DNA of 64,000 nt, taken from Ignavibacteria bacterium. GTDB taxonomy: Bacteria; Bacteroidota; Ignavibacteria; Ignavibacteriales; Ignavibacteriaceae. Both the position numbers and the translations under genes were made by a program. This document shows positions 52,995 through 63,913 of the stretch, piece by piece. The notes beneath the pieces were generated by a model. The model ran no database searches. It had not been told where the DNA came from and worked only from the letters and a program-made list of their open reading frames with translations. The stretch lies in the NCBI GenBank assembly GCA_030684555.1, contig JAUXVN010000001.1, forward strand, positions 62,001-126,000. The letters are read 5' to 3'. Numbering within the stretch: position 1 is the first letter of the stretch; every line of letters begins with the position of its first letter.

Positions 52995-55100
52995 TTAATC
53001 TATTAAAGTAAAATCAATTTGAGAGCGGTCATAATCAACTCTGACCAGCTTAACATTTAGTTTATCACCAAGACGAAATGTTCGTTTTGTCTTACGTCCA
53101 ATTAACGAATAATTTTTTTCATCGAAAACATAAAAATCTCCCTCCAAATCTCTTAAGTGGATTAAACCTTCGGCAAGGTTTTCAATTATCTTTATAAAAA
53201 TGCCGAAGTATGTCACCCCCGAGATAACTCCTTCAAACTCGTCACCAATATGATTTCTAAGATAACTTATTTGCTTCATTTTTACGGATAAGCGTTCAGC
53301 TTCTACAGCATTTCGTTCTGTGAAAGAGATGTGTTCCGATGTTTCTTTTAATAAATCGTATGTATATAATTTTTTCTTCCCATGATTAGTGTAATGAAAC
53401 AATAGTCTATGAACTATTAGATCAGCATATCTTCTTATAGGAGAGGTAAAATGTGAGTAGTAAGAAAATCCAAGTCCATAATGTCCGATATTATCCGGAG
53501 AATAAATCGCCTTTGCCATCGAACGTATGGCAAGTTCGTTAATAAGAGTTTCTTCTGGTTTCCCTTTCACTTTATCCATAAGTGCATTTATTTGAATGTT
53601 TGTAAGTGAGTCAACAGACGGGATTGTATAACCAAGAGATTTTACAAACTTCACGAAGTCCATCATTTTTTCTGGATCGGGACGATCATGTATACGATAG
53701 ACAAATGGAGGAATTACGCCGTGTGTCTTTGGAAACCCAACTTCCTTCGAAACAATTTGATTTGCAAGCAACATAAACTCTTCAACCAAATTATTACTCG
53801 GTTTAATTTGCTTTTGATATATCCGAACCGGTATTCCTTCATCATTTAATTCAAATTTTATTTCGGGAGAAAAGAAATTAATACTCCCTTCTTTCATCCT
53901 TTTATTTCTAAGAATAACAGCAAATTTATGAAGCTGTAAAACATCTTTGAAGAAATCTCCTTTACCGGAATCAATAATGTCCTGTACTTCATCATAAGTA
54001 AATCGGCGTTTGCTGTTTATAATAGTTTTAGCAATTTTATGATCAACAACTTTACCGCGCGGGGTGATTTCAATAATTACAGTGTAAGTTAGTCTATCTT
54101 GATTAGGAACCAACGAACAAATATTATTTGATAGTTGTTCAGGCAGCATCGGAATTACTTTCCCGACAAGATAAACACTGTTTCCTCTTTCTTTGGCTTC
54201 TTTATCAAGATTAGTGTTTGGAGTTACATAATGAGAGACATCAGCGATATGAATGCCGACTGAATAATTTCTGTTTTCTAATCTTTCTACTGATAACGCA
54301 TCGTCATAATCTTTAGCATCATCGGGATCAATGGTCATTACTGTTTTATCTCTGTAATCTATTCGTTTGGCTAATTCTGATTCCGGTATTAAATCTGAAA
54401 TTAACTCAGCTTCTGATAAAGTTTTATCTTCAAATTTATAGGGAAGGTTAAATTCTTTTGCAATTGAAATTAATTCAATCTCAGGTGTATTTGCTTTACC
54501 AAGGACTTCAATAATTTCGCCTTCCGGATTGAGTGCAGGAGATTCCCAAACTATATTACCGACAATAACTTTATCTCCTTTTTTAGCCCCTTTAAGATTG
54601 TTTTCAAGGACGTAAATATCTTTATGGATTTCCATAATATCGGGTTTTACAAAATATAATGAACGCATTTTATCAAGTGTACCGATAAGTTCATTATACT
54701 TTCTTTGTACTATGTTGGTAATCTGTCCTTCAAGATTTTTGCCTCTGCTTCTACGGACGGCAAGAATTGAAACCTCAACCTTATCCCCGTTAAATGCAGT
54801 TCCAAGGTTACTTCCGGAAATGTAAATATCATTAATTCGCGAATTATCCGGACGAACAAACCCGAAACCTCCCCGAGTAATTTCTAATTTTCCGGTAACT
54901 AAATTCTCAGCAGGAAACAGATTTAAAGTATATCTTTTCCCTTCCCTAAGAAGAAATCCTTCTTCATAAAGTGAAAATAAAAGTGCTTTAAGCGAGCTGT
55001 ATTCATGCTCTGATGTAATATCAAGACGTTTCGCAAGGTCTCTTGCTTTTACTGCACGTCCGGGATGTTTTTTAAAAAATGCGATCAGTTTTTGTTTCAT
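52995..55100 (-). CDS. rnr: Ribonuclease R
   Basis: A 701-residue RNase II/R exonuclease: N-terminal helix-turn-helix-like region (residues 1-60), cold-shock domain (GFGFVRPDNSRINDIYI), RNB catalytic domain with MTIDPDDAKDYDDALSVERL holding the metal-binding aspartates and HFTSPIRRYADLIVHR, and a C-terminal S1 domain (EFEGVISGVTYFGIFIKI). Overlaps the tamB-like gene by one base and comes 14 bases before the barrel protein gene. Confidence 0.97.
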   Translation of the reverse strand: MKQKLIAFFKKHPGRAVKARDLAKRLDITSEHEYSSLKALLFSLYEEGFLLREGKRYTLNLFPAENLVTGKLEITRGGFGFVRPDNSRINDIYISGSNLGTAFNGDKVEVSILAVRRSRGKNLEGQITNIVQRKYNELIGTLDKMRSLYFVKPDIMEIHKDIYVLENNLKGAKKGDKVIVGNIVWESPALNPEGEIIEVLGKANTPEIELISIAKEFNLPYKFEDKTLSEAELISDLIPESELAKRIDYRDKTVMTIDPDDAKDYDDALSVERLENRNYSVGIHIADVSHYVTPNTNLDKEAKERGNSVYLVGKVIPMLPEQLSNNICSLVPNQDRLTYTVIIEITPRGKVVDHKIAKTIINSKRRFTYDEVQDIIDSGKGDFFKDVLQLHKFAVILRNKRMKEGSINFFSPEIKFELNDEGIPVRIYQKQIKPSNNLVEEFMLLANQIVSKEVGFPKTHGVIPPFVYRIHDRPDPEKMMDFVKFVKSLGYTIPSVDSLTNIQINALMDKVKGKPEETLINELAIRSMAKAIYSPDNIGHYGLGFSYYSHFTSPIRRYADLIVHRLLFHYTNHGKKKLYTYDLLKETSEHISFTERNAVEAERLSVKMKQISYLRNHIGDEFEGVISGVTYFGIFIKIIENLAEGLIHLRDLEGDFYVFDEKNYSLIGRKTKRTFRLGDKLNVKLVRVDYDRSQIDFTLID

Positions 55101-58100
55101 TAAAACTCAAATTTATATCTTAAACCTAATTCATTTATCATAATATTTTGGTACCCAGTTTCAGTTAAAGCATCTTTACGCTCTACTCTAAGAATCAAAT
55201 TTTGAATTATTGGATACTCTATCCTAATGTTTGCCGTTGAAAAATCTTGCAAAGTATTTGTCGTTCCACCAATAGTATAACGAAAATCTTTAAATCTACC
55301 TGACAGATTTATTTTGGTCGTTGAACCGGCAGATCTTATATCAAGTGTTTTGACATAATCACCGAGATAAGCGTTTAAAACACCCCCAAGTAGAGAACCC
55401 GCAAGAGCCGTTGCGGTACCCGTAATCCTCGATTGATCATTTGGTGTAACTTCATTTTTAAATTTGCCTGTTAAAATAAACCAAACAGCATCTGATTTAT
55501 CATACTGAGTTGAAGCCACATCATTTTCAATTGCATCACTTCCGTAATAAACAGCTATGTTATTATCCATTGAGGAAAAACTTTTTGATAACTCTTGCAA
55601 TGGTCCTTTTAATTTTATTTTAACAGCAACTTCTTGTTCCTTACCTGTTGTTGCTGTGGCTGTGTCAGCAAGAAAATTTCTGTAAGTTGCAATAATATCT
55701 AAATAAGGGTTTGTTATATCACTCTCAAATCTAAGCACTCCCGCAGCAGAAAAAGTCTTAAAAAACTCAAGAGTAGAACCTTCAAGCAGTTTAAGTTCGC
55801 CTTGAATATTTTGAATACCTTGCCGACTTTCATATAGTAGTTTACCACTTAATACAGCAACGAGTCGATTGTTAGCTTCCTTTGCAAAGATAAATGTAAT
55901 TTTAGATTCATCTTCAATTTTGATACTTATATTGTAATCAAAATTAAACGATGAAGTTATTTCACTTTCACTTTTACCATTTTGAAGATTACTTAGAGCT
56001 AACAATTTCTGGATTTCAAGTTCTCTACGACTAAAATTAATTGTGTCTTCAGCAAATTTATAAATAAAATTTCCTGAATTACCCGAATAACCGCTTTGAG
56101 AAGGTGGAAAAAAAAGATCGGCTTGTTTTATAATTATTGGAGCACGCAAATAGGATTTATCTTTTATTGAAGTAAATAATATTTCACCATCTGTTTCAAT
56201 GAATAGATTACCGTAAATTGCGGGACTAACAATTCTTGATTCATTAGAAAGAACTGTCAAATTTCCTTTCAACGCAAACCGCATCTCCTTAATGCTAAGT
56301 CCGTCAAAATCAACTTTTCCTGAACCCGTAAGTGAACCAATGTTTTTTACAATACCTATATTTTTAATTAATAGGCTATCTAAAAACAGACTGTTTTCTT
56401 CAAGTCGTAAAACTATCCCAGCATTGTATTCAAGGTTGTTTGATTCAGCTAAAAACGATGCATCGGTCAATCTTAAATATCCAGTCCGACTAAGTTGAGC
56501 ATAAGTTCCTGTAACTTTAATGTTTGTGGATAAAGTCCCTCTCAATCTATCTATAAATGGAAGAGCATCACCAAATGCAGCGAGATTAAAATTGTCACTA
56601 AAAATTGAGAGTAAAACTTCTTTATCTTCCGGTAATCTGTTTCCACCGGCAGTAACTGATAGATCAATAGGGAAACTTCCATCTACCAATAAACGCTCTT
56701 CTTCTAAAGAATCCACTTTTTCCACAAATCGAATATTCGCTGTAATCAACTTATCATTATAAATAAAATTACTTTTTAGTGAGCCAAAATTTTTCTTCTT
56801 ATATGAAATGCTGTCCCCTGTAAGAGTTAAATTAATTTCCGGATTTTCAAGTGTTCCTTTGATTGAAGATAGGAGTGTAACATCACCATCAATAACTTCC
56901 TCAGGCTGAATTCCGAGAAGAGAGTAACTAAGATCATATCCCTTAAAATTTTTCAGTTCCAATGTTAAGTCTTGAGTCCCCCCGATTGATAACTGACCTT
57001 TTATTTTAAGTTCTGAATCACCGCGCCTAAGCTCAAATTGTTTAATATTTAATGCTTCATCCTTGTAATCAATAAGAATATCGTTTTTATTTAGTAGAAT
57101 AAAATCACCATAATTAATAAATAGTTTGGAAATGTTTAACCGCAAACTATCTTTTGTTAAATCGATTTGAGCATTTAAGGAGGGTTTCATTTTATCCGAA
57201 AGAACAACCCCCGAGGTAATTGAAAATATAGAGCGGCTCAAGCTTAAATCAGCGTAGATATCATTGATTTCTGTACCGATGAATAATTTTTTAATTCTTG
57301 TAGTGAAATCCAATTCAAGATCATCAAATGTATTTTTATTAAGCGGGTGGTTTAATTCCAATAGAATTTTTGCATCAAAAAGAAAATAAGGTTCTTCTTG
57401 AACAACGAATTTCAAAAAGTCTGCATCAAAATTCACATCAAAATTAAAGCCTTTTTGATTGCTTAATATCGAACCATAAATTTGTCCTTCTAATTCAATT
57501 TCACTACTATCAACTAATGCTTTGATGATTGAAAAATCTTTTAAATTAAAATTATATTTAAGAGATGCTGGCAAAAATTCATCTTCAATTACTTTTTTCT
57601 TATTCTTTTGAAATGAAATTGCAGAAATATCCATTGACGATTTATATGACTCAATTAATTCTTTATCAAGAGGATAAATCATATCAATTTTATTAATAAA
57701 CGATGAGATTGTCTTCTCAATTTCTTTATTGAGTATAGCAAAGAAGGTATCATATCTAAAATTCCCTTCAATCATTCCGTCAAAAAAATTTGATTTTATT
57801 TCAAGTTTTTTATAGTCTTCTTCACTTGTTTTAACTGCAAGTTCAATTCGACTATTTGGTATTAATCGAGATCCAAGTTTAGAATCTTGAACATCACACT
57901 CTAATCTGGTATTAATTTTTTCCGGGTCGAAACTTTCTCCAATTCCAAAAAGATTTATGTTTAATCCGGTACTAAAAGTGGAATCATCAAGCCATTCAGC
58001 CAAATTAAAATTAGTTAATGAAGTATTAATCCTATAAACAGGTTTATCACTATCATCAAAATTCAGATTTGCAAAAAACGAAATTTTTTGAGAGTCTGCT

Positions 58101-59608
58101 TGTGCATCAGTTTCAACATAAAAGAATCTATTCTCAACTTTGCCAAACATATTGAAATCTGAAATCCTAATGTTTCTATATGAACTTCCGCCGGCATTTA
58201 TTTTAAATTCACCTGCAACATGATCGGCGTCTGTTCCTAATCCCTTTACTGATGAAGAGAGATTTAGAGTTAACGGGATGGCAAAGATCGGATTTAAGTC
58301 GATATTTTTTGAATCAAGATTAAGATCATACTTCATAATCGAAGTTCTATAATCAAGCGCCAAATCACCATTTATTGATCCGCTTTTTAGACGAATAGCG
58401 TAACGCCCCTTAAAATCAAATGGTGAGCCTTTATATGTCAGTGTATCAAAATAAACTTTTTCTAACCCATTATATTTTGGCAAATCTAAAGTAGGTAATA
58501 ATGAATTTACATTATTATAGTTGAGTTCTGAATTCAAAATTGTTGCGTCAATTAAAAATTCGTCTATGTTATCGATGTTAGAGATTTTACCATTAGCAAA
58601 CAGTTTTGTATCAATATAACTTAAATCGAGTTTATTAATAATTAATTCCTTAAAAGTTCCCTCAGCCTGAAGGTTTGCATTTATTTTCCCTTTTAAGATT
58701 TCTAATGGTGGAATAAATGTAGTCAGTAAATCAAAATCAAAATTTTCTGACTCGAGATTTAATGTAACTCCGGCATTTTTAAAAACTTCAGCATTGATTT
58801 CATTAAATATATTTAACCGATCAACCTTTGCGGAAAGATATATTTTGGTTTCCCGGGACTTTAGATTAAGATTAGCTACTTGAATATAGTTTTCGTTTAA
58901 TGAAAAAGAACCGGATAAACTTAAATCGGGCATAAAATTAAAATTAGGATTAAATCCAATCTCGTTAAGATCAAGTTCATATTCATTATCCGATATCGAA
59001 GCAAACGCATTTAATTTCACCCTCAAATCCGAAACTCTTAAATCATCAAAGTTCATAACATCATATGAAGTTGAACTATTTCTATTTGCATAAGTTTGCA
59101 TTTTGAAATTAATACCGGAAAGAGACAAATCAGAAATTTTTATTGTAAATGGAAAATCGGAGGAAGTTGTGTCTTCATCTGTAGTCGGAAATACCTTTGA
59201 AATATTAAGAACTCCTGAAGTATCTTTTAACAAAACAATATTAGCATCCTCAATAGAAATACTTCTAACATATATTTGCTTAAGTAATATTTTAAGTGGG
59301 CTGAGTTTAATTTCAACTTTTTTTATTGAAGCAATTGTATCTACTTTGTCGGTTAGAATTGCATTCCGGAGAATAAGTGAAGTGAAAATAGTTCCGTCAA
59401 TCTGTTCGAGAGAAAAAACTCCGTTGATATTGTCGTTCAATATTTCGACAATATTTTCACGCAGAATATTCCGAAAGGTGGAAGTTTGGGAAAAACCAAA
59501 AATGATAACAAGAATTATAAAACCCGTAAGCAGAGTGTATAAGAAGCCATTAACAATTTTATGAAATAAACTCCTTCTTTTAATTACGATTGAATCATCA
59601 GTGCTCAC
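55100..59608 (-). CDS. TamB-like translocation/assembly module protein
   Basis: A 1502-residue AsmA/TamB-type protein. One N-terminal membrane helix (about residues 18-40), then very long beta-rich repeats with the family pattern of taco-like strands, and a C-terminal DUF490/TamB domain with YSGNSGNFIYKFAED, RLVAVLSGKLLYESRQGIQN, SSMDNNIAVYYG and FRYTIGGTTNTLQDFS, ending LGLRYKFEF. TamB works with Omp85-like TamA in outer-membrane protein insertion or lipid transport; here the downstream 1059-residue barrel protein could be the partner. Overlaps rfaE2 by four bases. Confidence 0.93.
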   Translation of the reverse strand: MSTDDSIVIKRRSLFHKIVNGFLYTLLTGFIILVIIFGFSQTSTFRNILRENIVEILNDNINGVFSLEQIDGTIFTSLILRNAILTDKVDTIASIKKVEIKLSPLKILLKQIYVRSISIEDANIVLLKDTSGVLNISKVFPTTDEDTTSSDFPFTIKISDLSLSGINFKMQTYANRNSSTSYDVMNFDDLRVSDLRVKLNAFASISDNEYELDLNEIGFNPNFNFMPDLSLSGSFSLNENYIQVANLNLKSRETKIYLSAKVDRLNIFNEINAEVFKNAGVTLNLESENFDFDLLTTFIPPLEILKGKINANLQAEGTFKELIINKLDLSYIDTKLFANGKISNIDNIDEFLIDATILNSELNYNNVNSLLPTLDLPKYNGLEKVYFDTLTYKGSPFDFKGRYAIRLKSGSINGDLALDYRTSIMKYDLNLDSKNIDLNPIFAIPLTLNLSSSVKGLGTDADHVAGEFKINAGGSSYRNIRISDFNMFGKVENRFFYVETDAQADSQKISFFANLNFDDSDKPVYRINTSLTNFNLAEWLDDSTFSTGLNINLFGIGESFDPEKINTRLECDVQDSKLGSRLIPNSRIELAVKTSEEDYKKLEIKSNFFDGMIEGNFRYDTFFAILNKEIEKTISSFINKIDMIYPLDKELIESYKSSMDISAISFQKNKKKVIEDEFLPASLKYNFNLKDFSIIKALVDSSEIELEGQIYGSILSNQKGFNFDVNFDADFLKFVVQEEPYFLFDAKILLELNHPLNKNTFDDLELDFTTRIKKLFIGTEINDIYADLSLSRSIFSITSGVVLSDKMKPSLNAQIDLTKDSLRLNISKLFINYGDFILLNKNDILIDYKDEALNIKQFELRRGDSELKIKGQLSIGGTQDLTLELKNFKGYDLSYSLLGIQPEEVIDGDVTLLSSIKGTLENPEINLTLTGDSISYKKKNFGSLKSNFIYNDKLITANIRFVEKVDSLEEERLLVDGSFPIDLSVTAGGNRLPEDKEVLLSIFSDNFNLAAFGDALPFIDRLRGTLSTNIKVTGTYAQLSRTGYLRLTDASFLAESNNLEYNAGIVLRLEENSLFLDSLLIKNIGIVKNIGSLTGSGKVDFDGLSIKEMRFALKGNLTVLSNESRIVSPAIYGNLFIETDGEILFTSIKDKSYLRAPIIIKQADLFFPPSQSGYSGNSGNFIYKFAEDTINFSRRELEIQKLLALSNLQNGKSESEITSSFNFDYNISIKIEDESKITFIFAKEANNRLVAVLSGKLLYESRQGIQNIQGELKLLEGSTLEFFKTFSAAGVLRFESDITNPYLDIIATYRNFLADTATATTGKEQEVAVKIKLKGPLQELSKSFSSMDNNIAVYYGSDAIENDVASTQYDKSDAVWFILTGKFKNEVTPNDQSRITGTATALAGSLLGGVLNAYLGDYVKTLDIRSAGSTTKINLSGRFKDFRYTIGGTTNTLQDFSTANIRIEYPIIQNLILRVERKDALTETGYQNIMINELGLRYKFEF

Positions 59609-60090
59609 TTACAATATCTATCAGTTATTAAATTTATTATTTTAGAAGTTGATTGATTATTTACAAAAGCAATAGTTTTAACTTCACCGCCATTTTGCTC
59701 AACAATATCACGCCCGACAATATTTTCAATTGACCAATCAGCTCCCTTGACAAGAATGTCAGGAATAATTTTGTTGATCAATTCGAAGGGAGTATCTTCT
59801 TCAAAAAAGGTAACGTAATCTACTGCTCTTAAGTTAGATAAAATAAAAGCTCTTTCATCTTCTTTTAAAATCGGGCGCTTTTCTCCTTTAATTCTTCTAA
59901 TCGAAGAATCACTATTCAAACCAACAATCAATGCCTCTCCGGTTTGCCGGGCTTTATTAAGATAGTCGACATGTCCCGAATGAATTAAATCAAAACATCC
60001 GTTTGTAAATACAACTTTTTTATTTTCTTCTTTTAATTTTTTTCTGATTAAAATTATTTCTTCAATGGAACAATGAGATTTATTCATCAC
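59605..60090 (-). CDS. rfaE2: D-glycero-beta-D-manno-heptose 1-phosphate adenylyltransferase
   Basis: A 161-residue nucleotidyltransferase of the HldE C-domain type: FTNGCFDLIHSGHVDYLNKA with the HxGH-like site, GLNSDSSIRRIKGEKRPI and VKGADW. Makes ADP-heptose for LPS core. It is separate from its kinase partner, whose gene overlaps by four bases. Confidence 0.95.
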   Translation of the reverse strand: MMNKSHCSIEEIILIRKKLKEENKKVVFTNGCFDLIHSGHVDYLNKARQTGEALIVGLNSDSSIRRIKGEKRPILKEDERAFILSNLRAVDYVTFFEEDTPFELINKIIPDILVKGADWSIENIVGRDIVEQNGGEVKTIAFVNNQSTSKIINLITDRYCK

Positions 60091-61082
60091 AGAATTTCCT
60101 TCTCTACCGCATTAAAAAGCTCATTGAGTTCGATGGGAACAATACCAACTTCTTCGCAAACAATACCGCCGGCGTAGTTAGCGAGATAAGAGGCTTCATA
60201 AATATCTGCTCCGGCAGATAATGCAATAGTTAGAGTTGATATAACGGTATCTCCGGCACCTGATACGTCAGCTACTTTCCTTGCCTTTGTCGGAATTCTC
60301 TTTTCAACTTCATCCCTTTGAAAAACTGCAATTCCCTCTTCACTTAAAGTCAGCAGAATATACCTGGCATTTAGAGTTTCCAATAATTTGTTTCCGGCAA
60401 TTGTAACATCAGTTGCAGTTTTTATTTGCATTCCGAGAACATCACCGGCTTCTTTGCGGTTTGGTTTACAAACCGTCACATCTTTGTAATTAAAAAAATT
60501 GTTGAATTTTGGATCAACAGTAATGAGGATATTTTTGTCCTTTGCTACTTTGATAATCTTTTCAATAAGTGACGGTGTAAGCACACCCTTATTATAATCT
60601 TGAAGTATAATTCCATCAAGTTCATTTGATTTTGACAGGAAGAACTCAAACAAATTAATTTCAACAGCTTCGGGGATGTATTCTTTTTTTTCTTTGTCAA
60701 TTCGAACAACATGCTGGTTTTGAGCAATCACTCTTGTCTTTGCAGTTGTTGGTCTTTTTTCGTCAACGATTAAACCATCCGAAATTATTTCAGATTCATT
60801 TAAGAGAGATGTAAAAATTGAGCCGTCATTGTCGTAACCAATAACACCAATAGGAACCGGAATACCACCAAGTTTCAAAATATTGTATGCAACATTTGCT
60901 GCACCGCCAAAACGGTAAAACTCGTTATCAACCTCAACAACCGGAACGGGGGCTTCGGGCGAAATACGTTTAACATCTCCCCAAAAATAGCAATCAAGCA
61001 TCATATCACCAATGACTGCAATTCGTTTCCCCTTAGAGTTACTTTTCAATTGTTGAAGACGTTTTATATTAATATTTGTCAT
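60087..61082 (-). CDS. rfaE1: D-glycero-beta-D-manno-heptose-7-phosphate kinase
   Basis: A 331-residue PfkB/ribokinase-fold kinase: GDMMLDCYFWGDVKRISPEA, GGAANVAYNI, VDPKFNNF and the anion-hole ADVSGAGDTVIS. It phosphorylates heptose 7-phosphate in ADP-heptose synthesis, upstream of RfaE2. Its ATG overlaps the propeller gene stop by four bases. Confidence 0.95.
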   Translation of the reverse strand: MTNINIKRLQQLKSNSKGKRIAVIGDMMLDCYFWGDVKRISPEAPVPVVEVDNEFYRFGGAANVAYNILKLGGIPVPIGVIGYDNDGSIFTSLLNESEIISDGLIVDEKRPTTAKTRVIAQNQHVVRIDKEKKEYIPEAVEINLFEFFLSKSNELDGIILQDYNKGVLTPSLIEKIIKVAKDKNILITVDPKFNNFFNYKDVTVCKPNRKEAGDVLGMQIKTATDVTIAGNKLLETLNARYILLTLSEEGIAVFQRDEVEKRIPTKARKVADVSGAGDTVISTLTIALSAGADIYEASYLANYAGGIVCEEVGIVPIELNELFNAVEKEIL

Positions 61083-62191
61083 TCTGAAATTCTACCTTTT
61101 ATTTCATTGACCTTTGGAGTTTTCAAGCCGTTCCAAACTGCAAACTCATTAACTACTGTAACTCTCCAGAGTCCAGCATCAGTTGCTAACCACATCGAAT
61201 GCCCGTCGAACAACATTCTTTTGATAGTATTTGAGCCAATAGTTATAGCATCAGGATTAACTTTAGTAATTTTACCGGTAACTCTATCAATTAAGTAAAT
61301 TCCTTTGCCAACTTCTGTTTTTGTTTTTTTATCGAATTGATATACCGATACCCATATTTTATTTCCGGTTCGTGCTAATGCGAAAATACCATTTGCAACA
61401 AGTCCATTATTTTTGTCAATTCTATCCCATGTTGCTCTTCTATTAAATCTATAAATTCCACCAAGGTTGAATTTAGGTCTTTCATCAGTGATAAATTCGT
61501 CAGTTCCAAACCAAATATTTTGTTTGTCAAAAATGATTCCTGTTACTGATACAGATTCACCTTCATTCCTAAAAGCATTTTTTTTGTTACTGAAATAAGT
61601 TAAAGATGAAACACCGTTGAATTGAGTTGACTTATCATATCGAAAAACTCCGGCTTCGGTACCAAACCAGACGAATGCATCATCTTCAAATCTTATAGTT
61701 TTTATTGTATTAGATTTAGGATCACTGTTCATAGTTAAATCATAATCATCAAACTTTTGTTTAGTTACATCAAGTCTGGTTAAATTTTTAAATCTTCCTA
61801 TCCATAGGACATCTTGATCAGAATCGTAAGCCAGGGAACGAATCCAATTTCCATATTCACCGCCAACTGCAAATTTTCGTTTCTTCCATTGATTTCTTTT
61901 TCTGTCGAGGATGAATAATCCATCTGTTGTACCAGCCCAAACATATTCATCACTAACAGCGATACATTCAAAAAAATTATTTTCAATATTTTTATTTTCT
62001 GTTGAATAAGTAATCCACTTATTCTGATTGAAAATATATTGATGAATTCCTTTACCATTCGTTGCAACCCAAAGTGCACCTTGTTCGACCGTTAGATCAA
62101 CAACCTGTGCTCCGGACAAAAACTCTTGATAATCAATTTGAGAAAAATTTATTGAAGAAAAGAGGAATATAAAAACTATGAGATATTTCAT
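61079..62191 (-). CDS. Secreted two-component-regulator-propeller-like protein
   Basis: A 370-residue exported protein with a signal peptide (about residues 1-17, MKYLIVFIFLFSSINFSQ) and propeller repeats of Reg_prop type: LWVATNGKGIHQYIFNQNKW, VWAGTTDGLFILDRKRNQW, VWFGTEAGVFRYDKST, IWFGTDEF, MWLATDAGLWRV. No kinase part is present. It lies 27 bases after panB within the envelope operon; role unknown. Confidence 0.88.
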   Translation of the reverse strand: MKYLIVFIFLFSSINFSQIDYQEFLSGAQVVDLTVEQGALWVATNGKGIHQYIFNQNKWITYSTENKNIENNFFECIAVSDEYVWAGTTDGLFILDRKRNQWKKRKFAVGGEYGNWIRSLAYDSDQDVLWIGRFKNLTRLDVTKQKFDDYDLTMNSDPKSNTIKTIRFEDDAFVWFGTEAGVFRYDKSTQFNGVSSLTYFSNKKNAFRNEGESVSVTGIIFDKQNIWFGTDEFITDERPKFNLGGIYRFNRRATWDRIDKNNGLVANGIFALARTGNKIWVSVYQFDKKTKTEVGKGIYLIDRVTGKITKVNPDAITIGSNTIKRMLFDGHSMWLATDAGLWRVTVVNEFAVWNGLKTPKVNEIKGRISE

Positions 62192-62218
62192 TTTAGATAA
62201 ACTTAAGTGACAAAACGA

Positions 62219-63037
62219 TTAATAACTTTCATCTTCTGACGGGAAAGTTTTTTCCCTTACATCATGGATATAACTTTTTACTGCAGTATCTATTGAATCA
62301 GCAAGATGTGCATAGTATCGAACAAATCGTGGATGAAACTCTTTATTCAAACCAAGCATATCTGAAATAACCAATATTTGACCGTCGCAATGAACACCAG
62401 CTCCAATACCGATTAATGGAATCGAAACACTTTCAGCAACCTTTTTAGCAAGTTCTGCAGGTACTTTTTCTAAAACTAAGGAGAACGCTCCTGCTTGCTC
62501 AAGAACTTTAGCATCATTTAAAATTTCAGAAGCTTCTTCCGAACTTTTACCACGCTCGCGGTAGCTTCCGTATTGATGAATACTTTGCGGCATCAAACCG
62601 ATATGCCCCATAACAGGGATACCTGCATCAGTTATCTTTTTGACTGTTTCAGCTACTCTTTCGCCGCCTTCAACTTTAACGCCGCCGGCTGAAGTTTCCT
62701 TCATAATTCTACCGGCATTTCGGAATGCTTCATCAACGCTTAGTTGGTATGACATGAATGGCATATCAACTACCACCATAGCTCTTGTTACACCTTTAGT
62801 AACAGCTTTTGTATGATAAATCATTTCATCCATTGTAACAGGAAGTGTAGTTTCATTCCCTTGAAAAACATTACCGAGTGAATCACCTACAAGGATTAAA
62901 TCAATTCCAGCATTATCAAGCAGAGTTGCAGTAATAAAATCGTAAGCGGTTAATGCGGAAATCTTTATCCCTTTCTGTTTCATCAACATAAAAGTTTTAG
63001 TTGTAACTCTTCTGAATTGCCCGCCGGTACTGCTCAT
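62219..63037 (-). CDS. panB: 3-methyl-2-oxobutanoate hydroxymethyltransferase
   Basis: A 272-residue PanB, first committed enzyme of pantothenate synthesis. Motifs: [62 protein letters not shown] and [20 protein letters not shown]. The start at 63037 is a clear ATG. First gene of the run that includes rfaE1-rfaE2-tamB-like-rnr. Confidence 0.97.
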   Translation of the reverse strand: MSSTGGQFRRVTTKTFMLMKQKGIKISALTAYDFITATLLDNAGIDLILVGDSLGNVFQGNETTLPVTMDEMIYHTKAVTKGVTRAMVVVDMPFMSYQLSVDEAFRNAGRIMKETSAGGVKVEGGERVAETVKKITDAGIPVMGHIGLMPQSIHQYGSYRERGKSSEEASEILNDAKVLEQAGAFSLVLEKVPAELAKKVAESVSIPLIGIGAGVHCDGQILVISDMLGLNKEFHPRFVRYYAHLADSIDTAVKSYIHDVREKTFPSEDESY

Positions 63038-63069
63038 TAATTAATTCCTAACATTTTATTAATTTGAAG

Positions 63070-63093
63070 AAAAGTCCGGCAAACCGGACTTTT
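63070..63093 (-). terminator. Terminator after lpxA
   Basis: AAAAGTCCGG and CCGGACTTTT, a perfect 10-bp stem with a four-base loop, followed on the minus strand by a C and TT. It separates lpxA from panB, so panB likely has its own promoter. Confidence 0.8.
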
Positions 63094-63121
63094 AAAGATA
63101 AATTCCAAAACTAAAATTATA

Positions 63122-63898
63122 TTATTTTCCAATAATACCACGATTTCCTTTTGAGAGAAATTCCAAAATTTCTACTGCTAATTCATTCTCGCCAAACTCA
63201 GCAATTATTTTTTCTTTTGCTTGTGTGACGTTGAGTTGTGATGTATAAATATAACCGTAAATCTTCTTAAGAGTTTCAATCTGATCAGATTTAAAACCTC
63301 TTCTTCTCAAGCCAATAACGTTCAACCCGCCATATTTCAAAGGCTCACCTGCAGTCATTATATATGGAGGAACATTCTGAACAACTCTAAAGGCGCCACC
63401 GATCATTGAGTGTCTACCGACAAAACAAAATTGGTGAACCGGGGTCATCCCACCGATAATTGCAAATTCATCAACATGAACATGTCCTGCAATTTGAACA
63501 CCGTTTGCAAGGATACAATTATCACCTATGTATGAATCATGAGCAACGTGAGCATAAGCCATCAATAAAACATTTTTACCAATTTCGGTTTTTCTTGTTT
63601 CCTTTGTACCTCTATGAAGTGTTACAAATTCATGAATCGTGGTTCCATCACCAACGAAACAATGGGTTTCTTCATTACCGAATTTCAAATCTTGAGGTTT
63701 ATGAGAGATAGAAGCAGATTGGTAAATTTTTACATTATTGCCTATTCGTGCACCGTCATAAATGCAGACCTGCGGACCAATGTAAGATTCATTACCGATT
63801 TCTACATCATCTTGAATTAAAGCAAAAGGACCTACTGTGATATTTTCTCCAAGTTTCGCCTTGGGGCTTATTATTGCTGTTGGATGAATATTAGACAT
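63122..63898 (-). CDS. lpxA: Acyl-ACP-UDP-N-acetylglucosamine O-acyltransferase
   Basis: A 258-residue left-handed beta-helix acyltransferase with hexapeptide repeats (HPTAIISPKAKLGENITVG, DDVEIGNESYIGPQV), the catalytic His region LMAYAHVAHDSYIGDNC, and HEFVTLHRGT. First step of lipid A synthesis. The next gene upstream is the LpxC-FabZ-type gene, the usual order in this phylum. Confidence 0.97.
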   Translation of the reverse strand: MSNIHPTAIISPKAKLGENITVGPFALIQDDVEIGNESYIGPQVCIYDGARIGNNVKIYQSASISHKPQDLKFGNEETHCFVGDGTTIHEFVTLHRGTKETRKTEIGKNVLLMAYAHVAHDSYIGDNCILANGVQIAGHVHVDEFAIIGGMTPVHQFCFVGRHSMIGGAFRVVQNVPPYIMTAGEPLKYGGLNVIGLRRRGFKSDQIETLKKIYGYIYTSQLNVTQAKEKIIAEFGENELAVEILEFLSKGNRGIIGK

Positions 63899-63913
63899 AA
63901 TTTTTTCTGATTG

